DNA from: Struthio camelus
Taxonomy: Eukaryota; Chordata; Aves; Struthioniformes; Struthionidae
Assembly: GCF_040807025.1 (NCBI RefSeq)
Contig: NC_090942.1
Span: forward strand, 193,682,247-193,746,246
Length of the DNA stretch: 64,000 nt
Reading direction: 5' to 3'
Below, in pieces: positions 13,101 through 22,600 of the stretch. Numbering within the stretch: the first letter of the stretch is position 1; each line of letters opens with the position of its first letter. The position numbers were made by a program, and so were the translations under genes. The notes beneath the pieces are model-generated. The model searched no databases. It was not told where the DNA came from and saw nothing but the letters and a program-made list of their open reading frames with translations.

Positions 13101-16100
13101 AGTTACAAAGCCAACAGTACTTGCATGGTAGGTGAACATTAGTGTAGTTTTTTTCTCAATAAGGTACTACACAGTGATATTACCAGGCATATTTTTAAAA
13201 TATAGTCTTTCTCTCCATAACTTTGACATACAGCAGACTCAATCTGCCTATCAGTTTCTCTAGCAAATACAGAAAGAAGGTCCTCATTTTCTGAACGTCC
13301 GCATAAAAAGAAATGAAATACAGAATAAAACTGTCATAATAAGCATGTAGGATTTATTATTAGAAATGTGATATTCACTGTATGAATGATAAACATCTGA
13401 GAGAAAATAAGGAACAATGTTTAAAGGTGAGAGTGCATTTTTATAACAAAGTTTCTGTTTTTAATGAAGATGACAAGTGAAATGTCCGTGGAATATTTTG
13501 GTTCTCTATGAAGTTTGCCTTTTTCTCTAAAGAGTTTATCTATACTTGTATCCCACATCTATCTAATAATTATTCCTGTATTTAAGTTTTAATGATGTAG
13601 CACGTGAGATTAAAAATATTTTTAGTAACTGTCTTATGAAAGCTATCACTGCTTAAAATGGAATTGCAAAGGAGAGAACTTTAAAAACACATTTTTGCAG
13701 TTGCATAGAACTTTTATGTTTTATAGAGTTTTGTTGCATAGAGTTTTGGGGAAAAACATTTAGTTTGTAAACAAGCAGAAAAGGAAAGCATGGGAGAGAG
13801 TAAAAAAATGCTGCATTCTGTGTCTATTGAGTGGTGGCGCTATTTGTTGCCAACTGTTTTCACCTTTTTTACGTGGTTATCTTTTGTGTGTGCAAGTCCT
13901 TTGTTTTTGCGTGGGTGATTAAGGAAGAGGCCTCAGATGCCGAAATCTGGCTCCCTGTCAGCTGAGCACTTTTGAATTTAAGCACTAAATCAGTTGAAGT
14001 GCAGTTTCTCTCCCACACTAGCCCCCCTCTTGTAGAGTGCTCAAGTTAAGTAGTTCCGGCCTAAAATTTAATTGCCAAAAAAGTTTTCTTTATTAAAGGC
14101 CTGTTTGTGGGATTATAAATATTACTCTTGTTATTACAGAGCACTTTATAAAAGGACTATTTTTGTGCTATCTGCAAAGACACCAATCTGTTTATTGAAC
14201 TTTTCCACTCCTACTCAGTAGCCCCCACGCTTGCTGGCCTTCCACTTGCCATAGCTGAAAGCTGTGTGAGATGTCACTATGTTGCCAGGCGATGTAATGG
14301 TCGTAATTTTTCAGAAAAGTTTTGATAATAGCACAGTGGCGTATACTGCTGTGTTTTTTGAGCTAGCCATATCCCCTCTGGCCTAACTGCAGTAACGATT
14401 TTGCAGATAGAAGTATCTAGGGCTGATGAACATCCAACAGAGCTGCGAGAACGTCCAGCTCCTTCCTCACTCTTTCACCTGCAGGTCACGAGTGTCTCTT
14501 GCTTATCTGAACTATCAAGCACGATTACCTATTCTGTTAAACAAATTTGGCTTGTAATACTCAGACGATTCTTACCTGGCTATACCAAAATTAAAAAAAA
14601 TAAAACAGAAGATGGCGCCAGAGAGCAACCTGTTAAGCAAATCGCCCGGGAGATGGTAGGGAATTCAATTTGCTCCAACCCACAAGCTTCAAGCAAGACT
14701 GTAGATGAGAAATTGGAGAAAGTACTCTGGACAGTGGTAAGGTACTGTGGACATGGAAAGTGGCTCTACTGTGTTTAAACCACATTGGTTTAAAATACCA
14801 GTGCTTCCCAAAAGTATGCTGTCATTATCAAACACGTGAATTAAAAACCAAGACCACTGCTAGCAAAAGGCAGGCAGGCTAATTTCATTCTATCCGAAGC
14901 AAAGGGAAAGTCAGCTTGTACCAAGAAGAAAAGACCAAGACTAATATAGAGAAAAATGTTTTATTTGCTACTACGTGCCAAAATGCCAAGCAAAACCAAT
15001 AAGGCTAAGCAGCAAAGTTGAAGCAATGTTAATATGATACAAAGTAAGCTGCATTTTCACTTTGTTTCACTGTCTCAATAACCAAACTTCCTATTGATTC
15101 AGAATTTATGTTAATGACAGAAAAGAGAACCTTTAAATGATGTCATCACAGAAGTTTTCTTACATTTTATGTTTGCGATTACCTGCAAAAAATACATGCC
15201 AGAGTCCCATCATATCATTTTTAATCCTACACATTTTATTTTAGAATGTGGAAAAAGAACTGAATAAGGAGGCTTTCCATGGCAATAAAATTCAATTATA
15301 GGACTGCTTGCTTTCCATTCTGTAAGTATCTTTAATCCATGCAATTGAACCTGAAATCTGTTAATGCCTAGTAAATGAAAAGAAATCTATCTGCTGTGAA
15401 ATATTTTTAAGATTTTCTTGATTTTTTTTTAATTAGATGGGAAAAGAGTTTTCTAAATTACCCTAACTTGGCATCTGTACGTAGTCATTAAACTTGATGT
15501 CTACAGCTAGTCTAACTTGGAAGTCTTTCTGTCCATTAGTTTATGCGCTTATTATCATACCAATAAAAATTATTTTTAAAAAGTGAAGTATTTTTGATTG
15601 GATTGTGTATGACAATGGTAGGCCTGGAAAAACACACAGATCTTATTGGTAATGTCAATACCTTTTCCACCGTTACTGGCAATATTCCTGTAGCCCATGG
15701 GATGCAATGCAGAAGCAGGTGCAATTTCCTAGACGCAGGAGTGAGCTTCAGGTGCTTGGCTTGTTTTGAAATCTTTTTATTTCTTCTCTGCTTTCCTTCC
15801 TGCTCTCCCCACTTTGTCAAGCATCACTTTTTCTTCTCTCAGTCATAGCAAGATTGCAGCTGTGTGCAGTAATTTCCCAACCATATTTTCCTATCTTATA
15901 AGGGAGAGCAGAGTGTTGACCCCAAATCTGGGTATGTGTGGTAGAGTAATGTAACAAATCCCAGGACACCTTTCACTTTCCATCGCTCAGTTGCTTTCCT
16001 GGCTTTGCAGAGGAAGTGATCATTCACAGATAAGATTTAAAACATGCCCTTAAGATTTGTATCTTGACTGACTACAAGCCCACTGGAGCGTCTCCTGCAT

Positions 16101-18150
16101 TGTGTTGTCTTTTCTTCAAAGGCTAACTTGTTTCCAGAGATTAAATCTCTACACAAACCATTTTATTTGATGCCAGCATATTACTAGCTTCAGTCCAAAT
16201 GCATGCCCCTGGTATCAGGGCATGTCCCAGGAAGCAGCCTGTGGGACCTGTATCCAGCAGGTGCACCTGAACCGCTGTGTCAAGGCTACCATGTGGAGTT
16301 TCCTTTACACGCTTTGGAGACAGTGATTAAAATTAAATGTCTGGTCCTGACTGCTTTCAGTTTTTTCCCCCTAAGCAGTATTTTAATTCCTGGAGGAGCA
16401 GCACAGTAGCCAAAACTGTAGCGATGTAAGAGAGACAAGGTTAATAGGGAAATGTAACATTGATTAATAAGCAAATGAAAAACAGCCAGCTAATCTGGGG
16501 GATATATAGGACCTACTTCAGGTCCTATGAACCATGCCTCTGCCTTTTAAAAATACTCATTTTCTTCATTACTTTCTTCTCCCAAGGCCTCTCTGTCTGG
16601 CAAAAAACATTCTAGGTCTCTCAAGGGCCTGCAATATGTTGTCCAGCATGCTCTCAGCCATTGTTTATCTGTGAGCAACACAGGCTGCCAAGTCTTGAAT
16701 ACAAACAACTACAAAGACAGCAGACCCTGCCAGACTTCCTCAGACTTCAGTTTTTAAAGACATTTTCTGAGACATGTCAGTTCTGAAAGCTGTCAAAAAT
16801 ATAGACAGCTTTAAAGAACAGTATAGTGCATGTCTCAGTAAGCAGCAAGACAAGCACATTCCAGCGGTGTGTTTGGCCTAGAACTGCAGGGTCATACATA
16901 GCAATAAGAGGATTGGTCTGCATCTTTGCTTCTTTAGTAGTAGTTCCCTTTTAGGACCTGTGAGAAAGGGATGCTATTAATGGGATCACAGATGCATGAT
17001 CACACTCTGGTAAATAGTTTGTGATTACAGACTCATTTTCTATAAGCCAATACATAGCCATTGTCTGCTCCTGACCAGGTCTTCCCCCCCTACACCGTAT
17101 ACTGTGAATCTCAAATAGTCCAGTCAAGTAAGGCTTGAATGTCTTGCTGTCTTGCAATATCTGCAGATATTGCTTGCTTGTTTGGTGCAACACTATCAGA
17201 TTACTAAACATTGTGAAAATTTAGTCCTGCCCCAAAGAATTAACTCTTTCCTTTGTTTGCTATCTACTAGATAAGCAAGGTAAGTGCTGACCCTGCAAAT
17301 AGCACTGGTATTCGTTCTTTTGCTGATAGTGTATGTTACTCTCATAGAAAAAGTAAATTCCCGGGTTTGGGGTTTTATGTATCTGTAGTTTGGTTTCACT
17401 TCTATAAATGACAATCTTTTGTCACAAACTGCACAATAAATATATCCGTATCTGCTGCGCTCAGAACAGTCTCCTCCGTTTTTCTGCTGATGGGCAGGAG
17501 CACCATTTTTGCACAGACAATTGCTATTTTTTGGCTTACTGTGGGTAAATTTACAGTTACAGCTTCAGTAGCATTGTCCAGTCTGCAGATCACTTCTGCA
17601 ATGAAGGACAACCGTTCGGACATGTTAGTGTGATTTTCCAGAACTCTAGAAATAGATTATGAACGTTAGCCTTTGGCATACACCTCTAGAGCAAGTGCTT
17701 TCTCCACTGACTTCAGCACAGACCTTTGGGCAAACGCTCTGACCTTGGGGTACACCCTAATGAATCCAGCAGGAAAAGTGGGTGAAAAGCAGCATCTGGC
17801 TGAAAACCAGGTGCTAGAGTTCAGTTGCATTTCTCTTAGGAATAAACTTTCTAAGGGTGAATTTCTGCCTTCATCACAGAAGAAACCCTGCACGCGTTCT
17901 GTTATGAATCTGTGCATACCGGGAAGCTTGGGACTTAACAGTCAGTTCTGTTCGGAGGCCCGGTGTTTTATTTCACTCATTTTCAACACCGTGCATAGCA
18001 CTGAACACCACTCAGAAATTGTTCAACAGCATAAACACTGTGTGATGCAGAAAATAATAGAAATGGCAATTTAATATAACAAGGACCTACTTATCTAAAG
18101 CACCCGCAGAAATCTTCTATTTATCTCATACGCTGACCTTTGAATCGTAA
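1181..18150. other. intergenic region, no supported gene
   Basis: About 17 kb of AT-rich sequence between the two CpG islands. I see no recognisable protein, tRNA or rRNA and no clear CR1 copy. Small features are an AAAT microsatellite at about 1270-1286, an A-run at 6101-6115, a GT-rich patch at 9431-9446 and a T-run at 10687-10700 followed by a TG/TACA patch. Three partly overlapping minus-strand open frames lie at 16951-17623, the rightmost with a genuine ATG; none resembles a family I know. The segment 13980-14330 has low CpG and a non-repetitive texture that could be conserved noncoding DNA, which cannot be judged without alignment. Confidence 0.6.
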
Positions 18151-18506
18151 AATAAACTCGGATGGGAAGAAGCAATCTAACCGCAGCCGAGCCCCGCAGC
18201 CGCTTGGCTGAATCCGCACCCACCTGCCGACAGCACGGACCGCTCGCCCGCGAAAGCGGGTATTTAAGACGCGTATGCTGCAACGTATGTTTTAATTGAC
18301 CAGTCTTGGACCTGAAAGAAAAAAAAAAAGTCGGTAACAGGCGAGATGAATTGCCGTCTGGAAGCGCCTCTTCCCCCCCACCCCCGACCACAGCGGGACG
18401 CCAGGCGTTAACAGGGTTTCGGCCAAGCCCCGTGTTTGGGGGTGGTTGGGGGGGGTCCCCCCTGGGGCGGCCCAGCCCCGCGGCGAGCCCCGGCCCGAGC
18501 CGCGAC

Positions 18507-18863
18507 ATGGCGGCGGCGGCGGACAGCCGCCATTTCCCCCTCCGCCCCCGCCCCGGCGCAGCGCCGCGCCCCGGAGGCCGGGCCGGCCCGGACGCCCCGC
18601 CCCGCCCCGCCGCTGCCGCCCCGCCCCGGCCCGGCCCGGCCCCGGGGGGGGCGCCGCCGCCGGCGCCGCTGCCGCCGCGCTGGTTCCTGCTTCCCAGGGA
18701 GTCCGCGGGGCGGTCGGGGGATGCGCCGCGGCGCCCGGCACCAGCGAGTCCCTCCTCCTTCTCCTCCTCCTCCTCCTCCTCCGCCGCCGCCGCCGCCGCC
18801 GCCGCCGCGCCAGCGCGGCCGCCCGCCGCTCGCAGCAGCGCCGGCGCCCACCCGCCGGCCCCC
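18507..18863 (+). other. in-frame open extension upstream of the WDFY2 start codon
   Basis: The WDFY2 frame is open from the stop TGA at 18297-18299 into exon 1. The first in-frame ATG is at 18507, with G at -3 and G at +4, a better initiation context than the conserved ATG at 18864, which has C at -3 and G at +4. Starting at 18507 would add 119 residues rich in Pro, Ala, Arg and Gly, including a Ser run followed by an Ala run encoded by the CTC/CCG repeat. Known vertebrate WDFY2 proteins start at the equivalent of 18864, so I read this as 5' leader. The frame may be open only because GC-rich sequence lacks stops. Confidence 0.3.
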
Positions 18864-18894
18864 ATGGCGGCCGAGCCGCAGCCCAAAGCGCTGA
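18721..18894 (+). other. overlapping upstream ORF in the WDFY2 leader
   Basis: An ATG at 18721 (G at -3, C at +4) opens a 57-codon frame that ends at 18894, 31 bases past the WDFY2 ATG and in a different frame. Its product would be Arg/Pro-rich, with an almost uninterrupted proline run of about 18 residues (one serine near its start) encoded by the CTC/CCG repeat. An uORF that overlaps the main start generally lowers translation of the main frame, and polyproline slows ribosomes. It matters only if transcription starts upstream of 18721. Function is inferred. Confidence 0.35.
18751..18808 (+). repeat. compound trinucleotide repeat (CTC)n(CCG)n
   Basis: A nearly pure CTC/TCC run (18751-18780) changes directly into a pure CCG run (18781-18808), 56 bases before the WDFY2 start codon. 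In the WDFY2 frame it reads as serines then alanines, and in the overlapping uORF frame as prolines. Such repeats are length-variable, and CCG tracts in 5' leaders can form stable structures. Confidence 0.9.
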
Positions 18895-19000
18895 CCCGTA
18901 AGCCGCTGCTGCTCCACAAAGTGGAGGGCTCGCCGGAGGTGGTGAACATGGCAGCCATCGTGCCCAAGGAGGACGGGGTCATCAGCGTCTCCGAGGACAG
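18864..19000 (+). CDS. WDFY2: WDFY2 coding exon 1 (residues 1-45 plus two bases)
   Basis: The exon encodes an N-terminus starting MAAEPQPKALTRKP and reaching the first WD-repeat strands, with the family hallmark PKEDGVISVSED at residues 34-45. It ends CCGAGGACAG followed by donor GTAGCG at 19001, and the split arginine codon (AG|A) is completed by exon 2. The ATG at 18864 is chosen because the protein from here aligns with known vertebrate WDFY2 starts, although its -3 base is C and an in-frame ATG lies 119 codons upstream. The donor is weak (GTAGCG). Readthrough would stop at once, at TAG 19002-19004. WDFY2 is a PI3P-binding endosomal adaptor; this exon contributes only the start of the propeller. 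Confidence 0.93.
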
Positions 19001-19109
19001 GTAGCGGGAGCGGCGCGGGCCGCCGCCGCCGCCTCCTCACGGCGCCGCCCCGGGGCCCGGCAGCTCCCGTTAGCCCGGCTCGGGCAGGGCCACGCCGCCG
19101 CCGCCGGGG

Positions 19110-19475
19110 GTGGCCCCTCACCGGGGGGAGGTGGTGGTGGCGGTCCATCAGCGGGGCTGGTGGTCCCTCACCGGGGGGAGGTGGTGGTGGCGGTCCATCA
19201 GCGGGGCTGGTGGTCCCTCACCGGGGGGAGGTGGTGGTGGCGGTCCATCAGCGGGGCTGGTGGTCCCTCACCGGGGGGAGGTGGTGGTGGCGGTCCATCA
19301 GCGGGGCTGGTGGTCCCTCACCGGGGGGAGGTGGTGGTGGTGGCGGTCCATCACCGCGGCTGGCGGTGGTCCCTCACTCATCAGTCCATCACCGGGGTAG
19401 TCCCTCGCTCGCGGGATGGTGGTCCCTCTCCACTGGTGGCAGTGGTCCATCACTGGGGGATGGTGACCCACCACC
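19110..19475 (+). repeat. GC-rich 50-bp minisatellite in WDFY2 intron 1
   Basis: A 50-bp unit begins at 19112, 19162, 19212, 19262 and 19312. The first four copies are near perfect; copy 1 differs by a T-to-C change in its opening bases. The fifth gains an extra TGG and then decays into degenerate copies of the GGTCC(C/A)TCA motif up to about 19475. Each unit contains GGGGGGAGG followed by GGTGGTGGCGG, strongly G-rich on the plus strand and able in principle to form G-quadruplexes or R-loops. Because 50 is not a multiple of 3, the same peptide recurs in all three frames; those open frames are repeat artefacts. The array starts 110 bases after the exon 1 donor. Confidence 0.95.
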
Positions 19476-19679
19476 AAAGTCCTTCTCTGTCTGGCCGGCT
19501 GGGTCTGCGCCCGCGGCGTGGCAGGTGTCAGGCAGGCGAGCCTCCAGTAAAGCACCAGTGGGGCCCAGGGGTCCCACGTACGGACTGGGGTTTGGGCTGG
19601 TGACCGCATCCGCTTGTGGTCGAGAGGGAGCCTGGGGCAGGGGTCACCCGTCACGATGGGGTGACAAGCATGTTCCCCT

Positions 19680-19692
19680 CCCCCCCCCCCCC
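19680..19692. repeat. C homopolymer
   Basis: A run of about 13 C residues at the edge of the GC-rich zone after the minisatellite. A similar C-run sits at 813-825 in the left CpG island. Both are prone to sequencing length error. Confidence 0.85.
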
Positions 19693-22600
19693 GGCAGCTG
19701 GGTCAGTAAGTAAAATGAGTAGGCTGGGGCACTGCTGAAACTTCCAGTGTGACAACTTGTATGCCTTCTCTGAACGTGTTAAAAATGGGACTGCGGATAG
19801 GTTTCATCGCAAGGATGGCTGCGTGGCTGCCGGGGGGGCCATGGAGGTCTTTCGCTGACCTTCCCCAAAGAAAGTGGTGCCATGGGCCAAAGCAGTAGTT
19901 CTAGTTCCTGTTTCCCCTCCGCATATTTCTTGGTAGTTGTTTAAAAATACCATATCTCAATGATAAGATCTTGGAGTTAAATCCTGCGTTGTAAAGCTGC
20001 CAAAGAGCAGAGTGCTTTGAGACCATTTAGTTGTGCCGTGCGCGATGAATGCGTGTCTGAAGCTCCTCAGAGGCAATTCTTGCCCTTCTGAAGCTGTTAA
20101 AACTTTTTTCAGCCTTACAGCTGAAGTTTCAAAATTAAGTTCTGAAGATGTCTTCCTTTAAAGCAAGAGCTTATTTTTCTTATGGAGTCCATAAATAATT
20201 ATTTCACATATTTCTTTATAGCTCAAGCACATAGAATGTAACATGTGTTCCCAACTGCACATTTGAAAGAAAAATGTTGATCTATGTGTGAATACCTTTT
20301 GATTTTCAAGGTGTTTTTGTGGACTCTTTCTCTTCAGACCTGTATTCTCACAGGGAGTGTCTGCTTTTTATCTCTGTACTAGCTTTTCTAAAACCTGTCA
20401 GTATTTCTTTCATCCTGTCTTTATCCTCACTGTGAGTTAGTTTTCAGCTAGCTGTTAAAAATGTAAACCGTGCAAACTCAAGATCACTTAAGTTCATCTA
20501 AGCTGTGGCCTCCAAGTGAGCTTTCGTGCCTTATAGCAAGAAGAAATAGATGAGCTACTTAGAACAGGTACACTGCGAAAGAGACTTTAAGTGGAATTTT
20601 ACATTGTTATTTGACCAAAATTTTACTTTCTTTACTTTTGTGCTTACTATTGTGAAGCTGAATAAAGCTTGAGTGTGTTTTGGCTTATTGTAGCTTGTTA
20701 GGCTTACTCGGCCAGTTCTTTTTATCTATAAAAAAAAGTATTCCTGAAACATTTTTGTTCCTGTATGAGGTGTCTCTGTCTCTCCCCTCACCCCCATTAG
20801 AAAAAATAAGTATCTTCTGTTATTGTTATTTTAGCAGGTATGAATTATTAAGAATAGGGTGATGCTCCAAGTTAGTATTTCTTTGTAGAGAAAGCGATTG
20901 GCAAGAGATCCTTGTTCCACTAGTAACTGAGATGTCAGGTTCAAGAAACAAGTAGTGAGGTGGAGACCAGGAGTTTCTCACTAAGAAACATGCTGGTTCT
21001 CTTGCAAAACCCTCTTCCATCCCATCCCAGAACAAAGCCAACTCCTCCACCCTGGGTCAGTTAGGTCCTGCCTACTGATGAAACTGGGTAAAGAAATCTT
21101 CTACCTGAGGCTCTAAGGATACTTCATATACTGTATTAAGTCTGGAGGTTCCCGGGTTATTTTCTTTGTAAAGGTGCTAGCCAAGTAATCTCTCTGCTTG
21201 TGGAACTGGTTTGCAGCGTTTTTGAGATGCTGTAAATTTTCATTATGCATTTTATTTCTTTAGGCACAAAGCTGTTGGTTGATGGCTTTTGAGCAAAAAA
21301 TAATGCCTCCTTTAATTTTATATCTGTGTTAAAATTTTTATTGTAATGAAAACATTTGGAGTCTAAAACTTATTTGGAAAGAGTAGCAGTATGGGAATCA
21401 AACTTGGAGTTTTCTCAATGTCTAGGGTGGAAGCATCGCTTCCCAGACTTGAAATAACTGGATCTTATGATTAGGTTTATGTAGATCATTACGATATTTC
21501 TTCCTGTTTAGATCTGTCTTTTAGTGTTAATGCTGATGTTGTTTAATGGCCTTGGAACGAATAGGGAGGGCTTTCTGAGATTCCTGGAAACTCTAAAGGA
21601 TGATTATGAAGATGTTATTTATCTCTTAACTTTTTATGAAAATAAGTGATTTTTGATTGAGTTTACCAGCCTGCAATAAGTATTGACCGTATGAAAAAGA
21701 TGTTCTGAAACTTTTGCAATAAACTTCAGCTGGAATGATTTGGCATTTCCAGCATTTGCTTTAGACTGGATAGGACAGCTGTCTTGAAATGAAGAGGAAA
21801 GAGTCCTCCCTTGGCTCTGTGGTTAGTGGCTGAATATATCAACGTTGAAGTTGCTAGTGGTCTGTTAACATACACAATAAGTAGGCTCCACTTTAAAGGC
21901 TTTATTTAGTGCATAAACCCTTTAAGATGTATTTTAAATGGAAAACTAAGTAAGCTATGCAGATATAGTCACGCACTATATAGCATTGAACTGTTTTTAT
22001 AGCGCATAAATGCACATACTTTCAGAAGTAAAATGAAAACTGAGTAATACTACAGAGCGTGGTTGTTCCTCGGAAAGAAAGGAATAGGTGGAGAAAGAAG
22101 GTAGCCCAGAGGTTTTACGTATTTATAACTGTCTGAACTTTACACATTGTGCATCACCTGTGTATTCTGCATATTTTCCTTCCCGAATCCTAATCAATCA
22201 TGTCAGCTCAGCTGCGCACATTGTCTCCGGCTCCTAATTGTTTTGGCTGGTTGCTTATTATGGCAAAATACACTGAATCTCTCTCCCTTTACAGTACCAG
22301 CCACTGAGATACCGTGAGAAGGATACAGTGTAATTTTCTTCTGTTTTTACCTTCTAAGGAAAAGGGATGCACCTACCCAGGCAGGTGAAAATTAAGAGTG
22401 GCAGAATTTGTTATCCAAGAATTTATTAATCTGATGAGATGGGGGTATAAGAAAGAGATTGTTAGCTTTCATCCATGCTCTTTTGCCTGACAGCAAACCA
22501 GTGGAATTATCAGACGCGTACATCCAAGCACGTAAAGTCTCAAGTGATATATAGAATCAAACACCCGAGAGTCTACACGTAAGGCTAAAACTGTGTTTTT

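Larger units (their letters stand above)
18150..19110 (+). promoter_or_regulatory. WDFY2: WDFY2 CpG island promoter and 5' leader
   Basis: CpG density rises sharply near 18180 and peaks at 18420-18860, immediately before the WDFY2 start codon at 18864. The island has many GC boxes and no convincing TATA or CCAAT box, as expected of a dispersed CpG-island promoter. A strong YY1-like GCCGCCATTT lies at 18526-18535, facing a second ATGGCGGC match at 18507-18514, an arrangement often found just downstream of the transcription start. The start site cannot be fixed from sequence; if YY1 marks it, transcription begins close to 18500. All frames on both strands stay open here because the sequence is stop-poor, so the long overlapping open frames, including those on the minus strand, are not evidence of genes. 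Confidence 0.8.

Noticed and set aside
14401..14778. 125-codon plus-strand frame in the intergenic region
   Set aside because: It has no ATG at its start, no recognisable domain and no splice context; likely chance.
18095..18982. Long minus-strand open frames (up to 295 codons) across the WDFY2 island
   Set aside because: They mirror stop-poor GC-rich sequence and the trinucleotide repeat; the plus strand carries the conserved WDFY2 exon and the minus product is low-complexity.
19110..19713. Three staggered plus-strand frames encoding Trp/Gly/Val-rich repeat peptides
   Set aside because: They are the same 50-bp minisatellite read in successive frames, in an intron, with no start context or homology.
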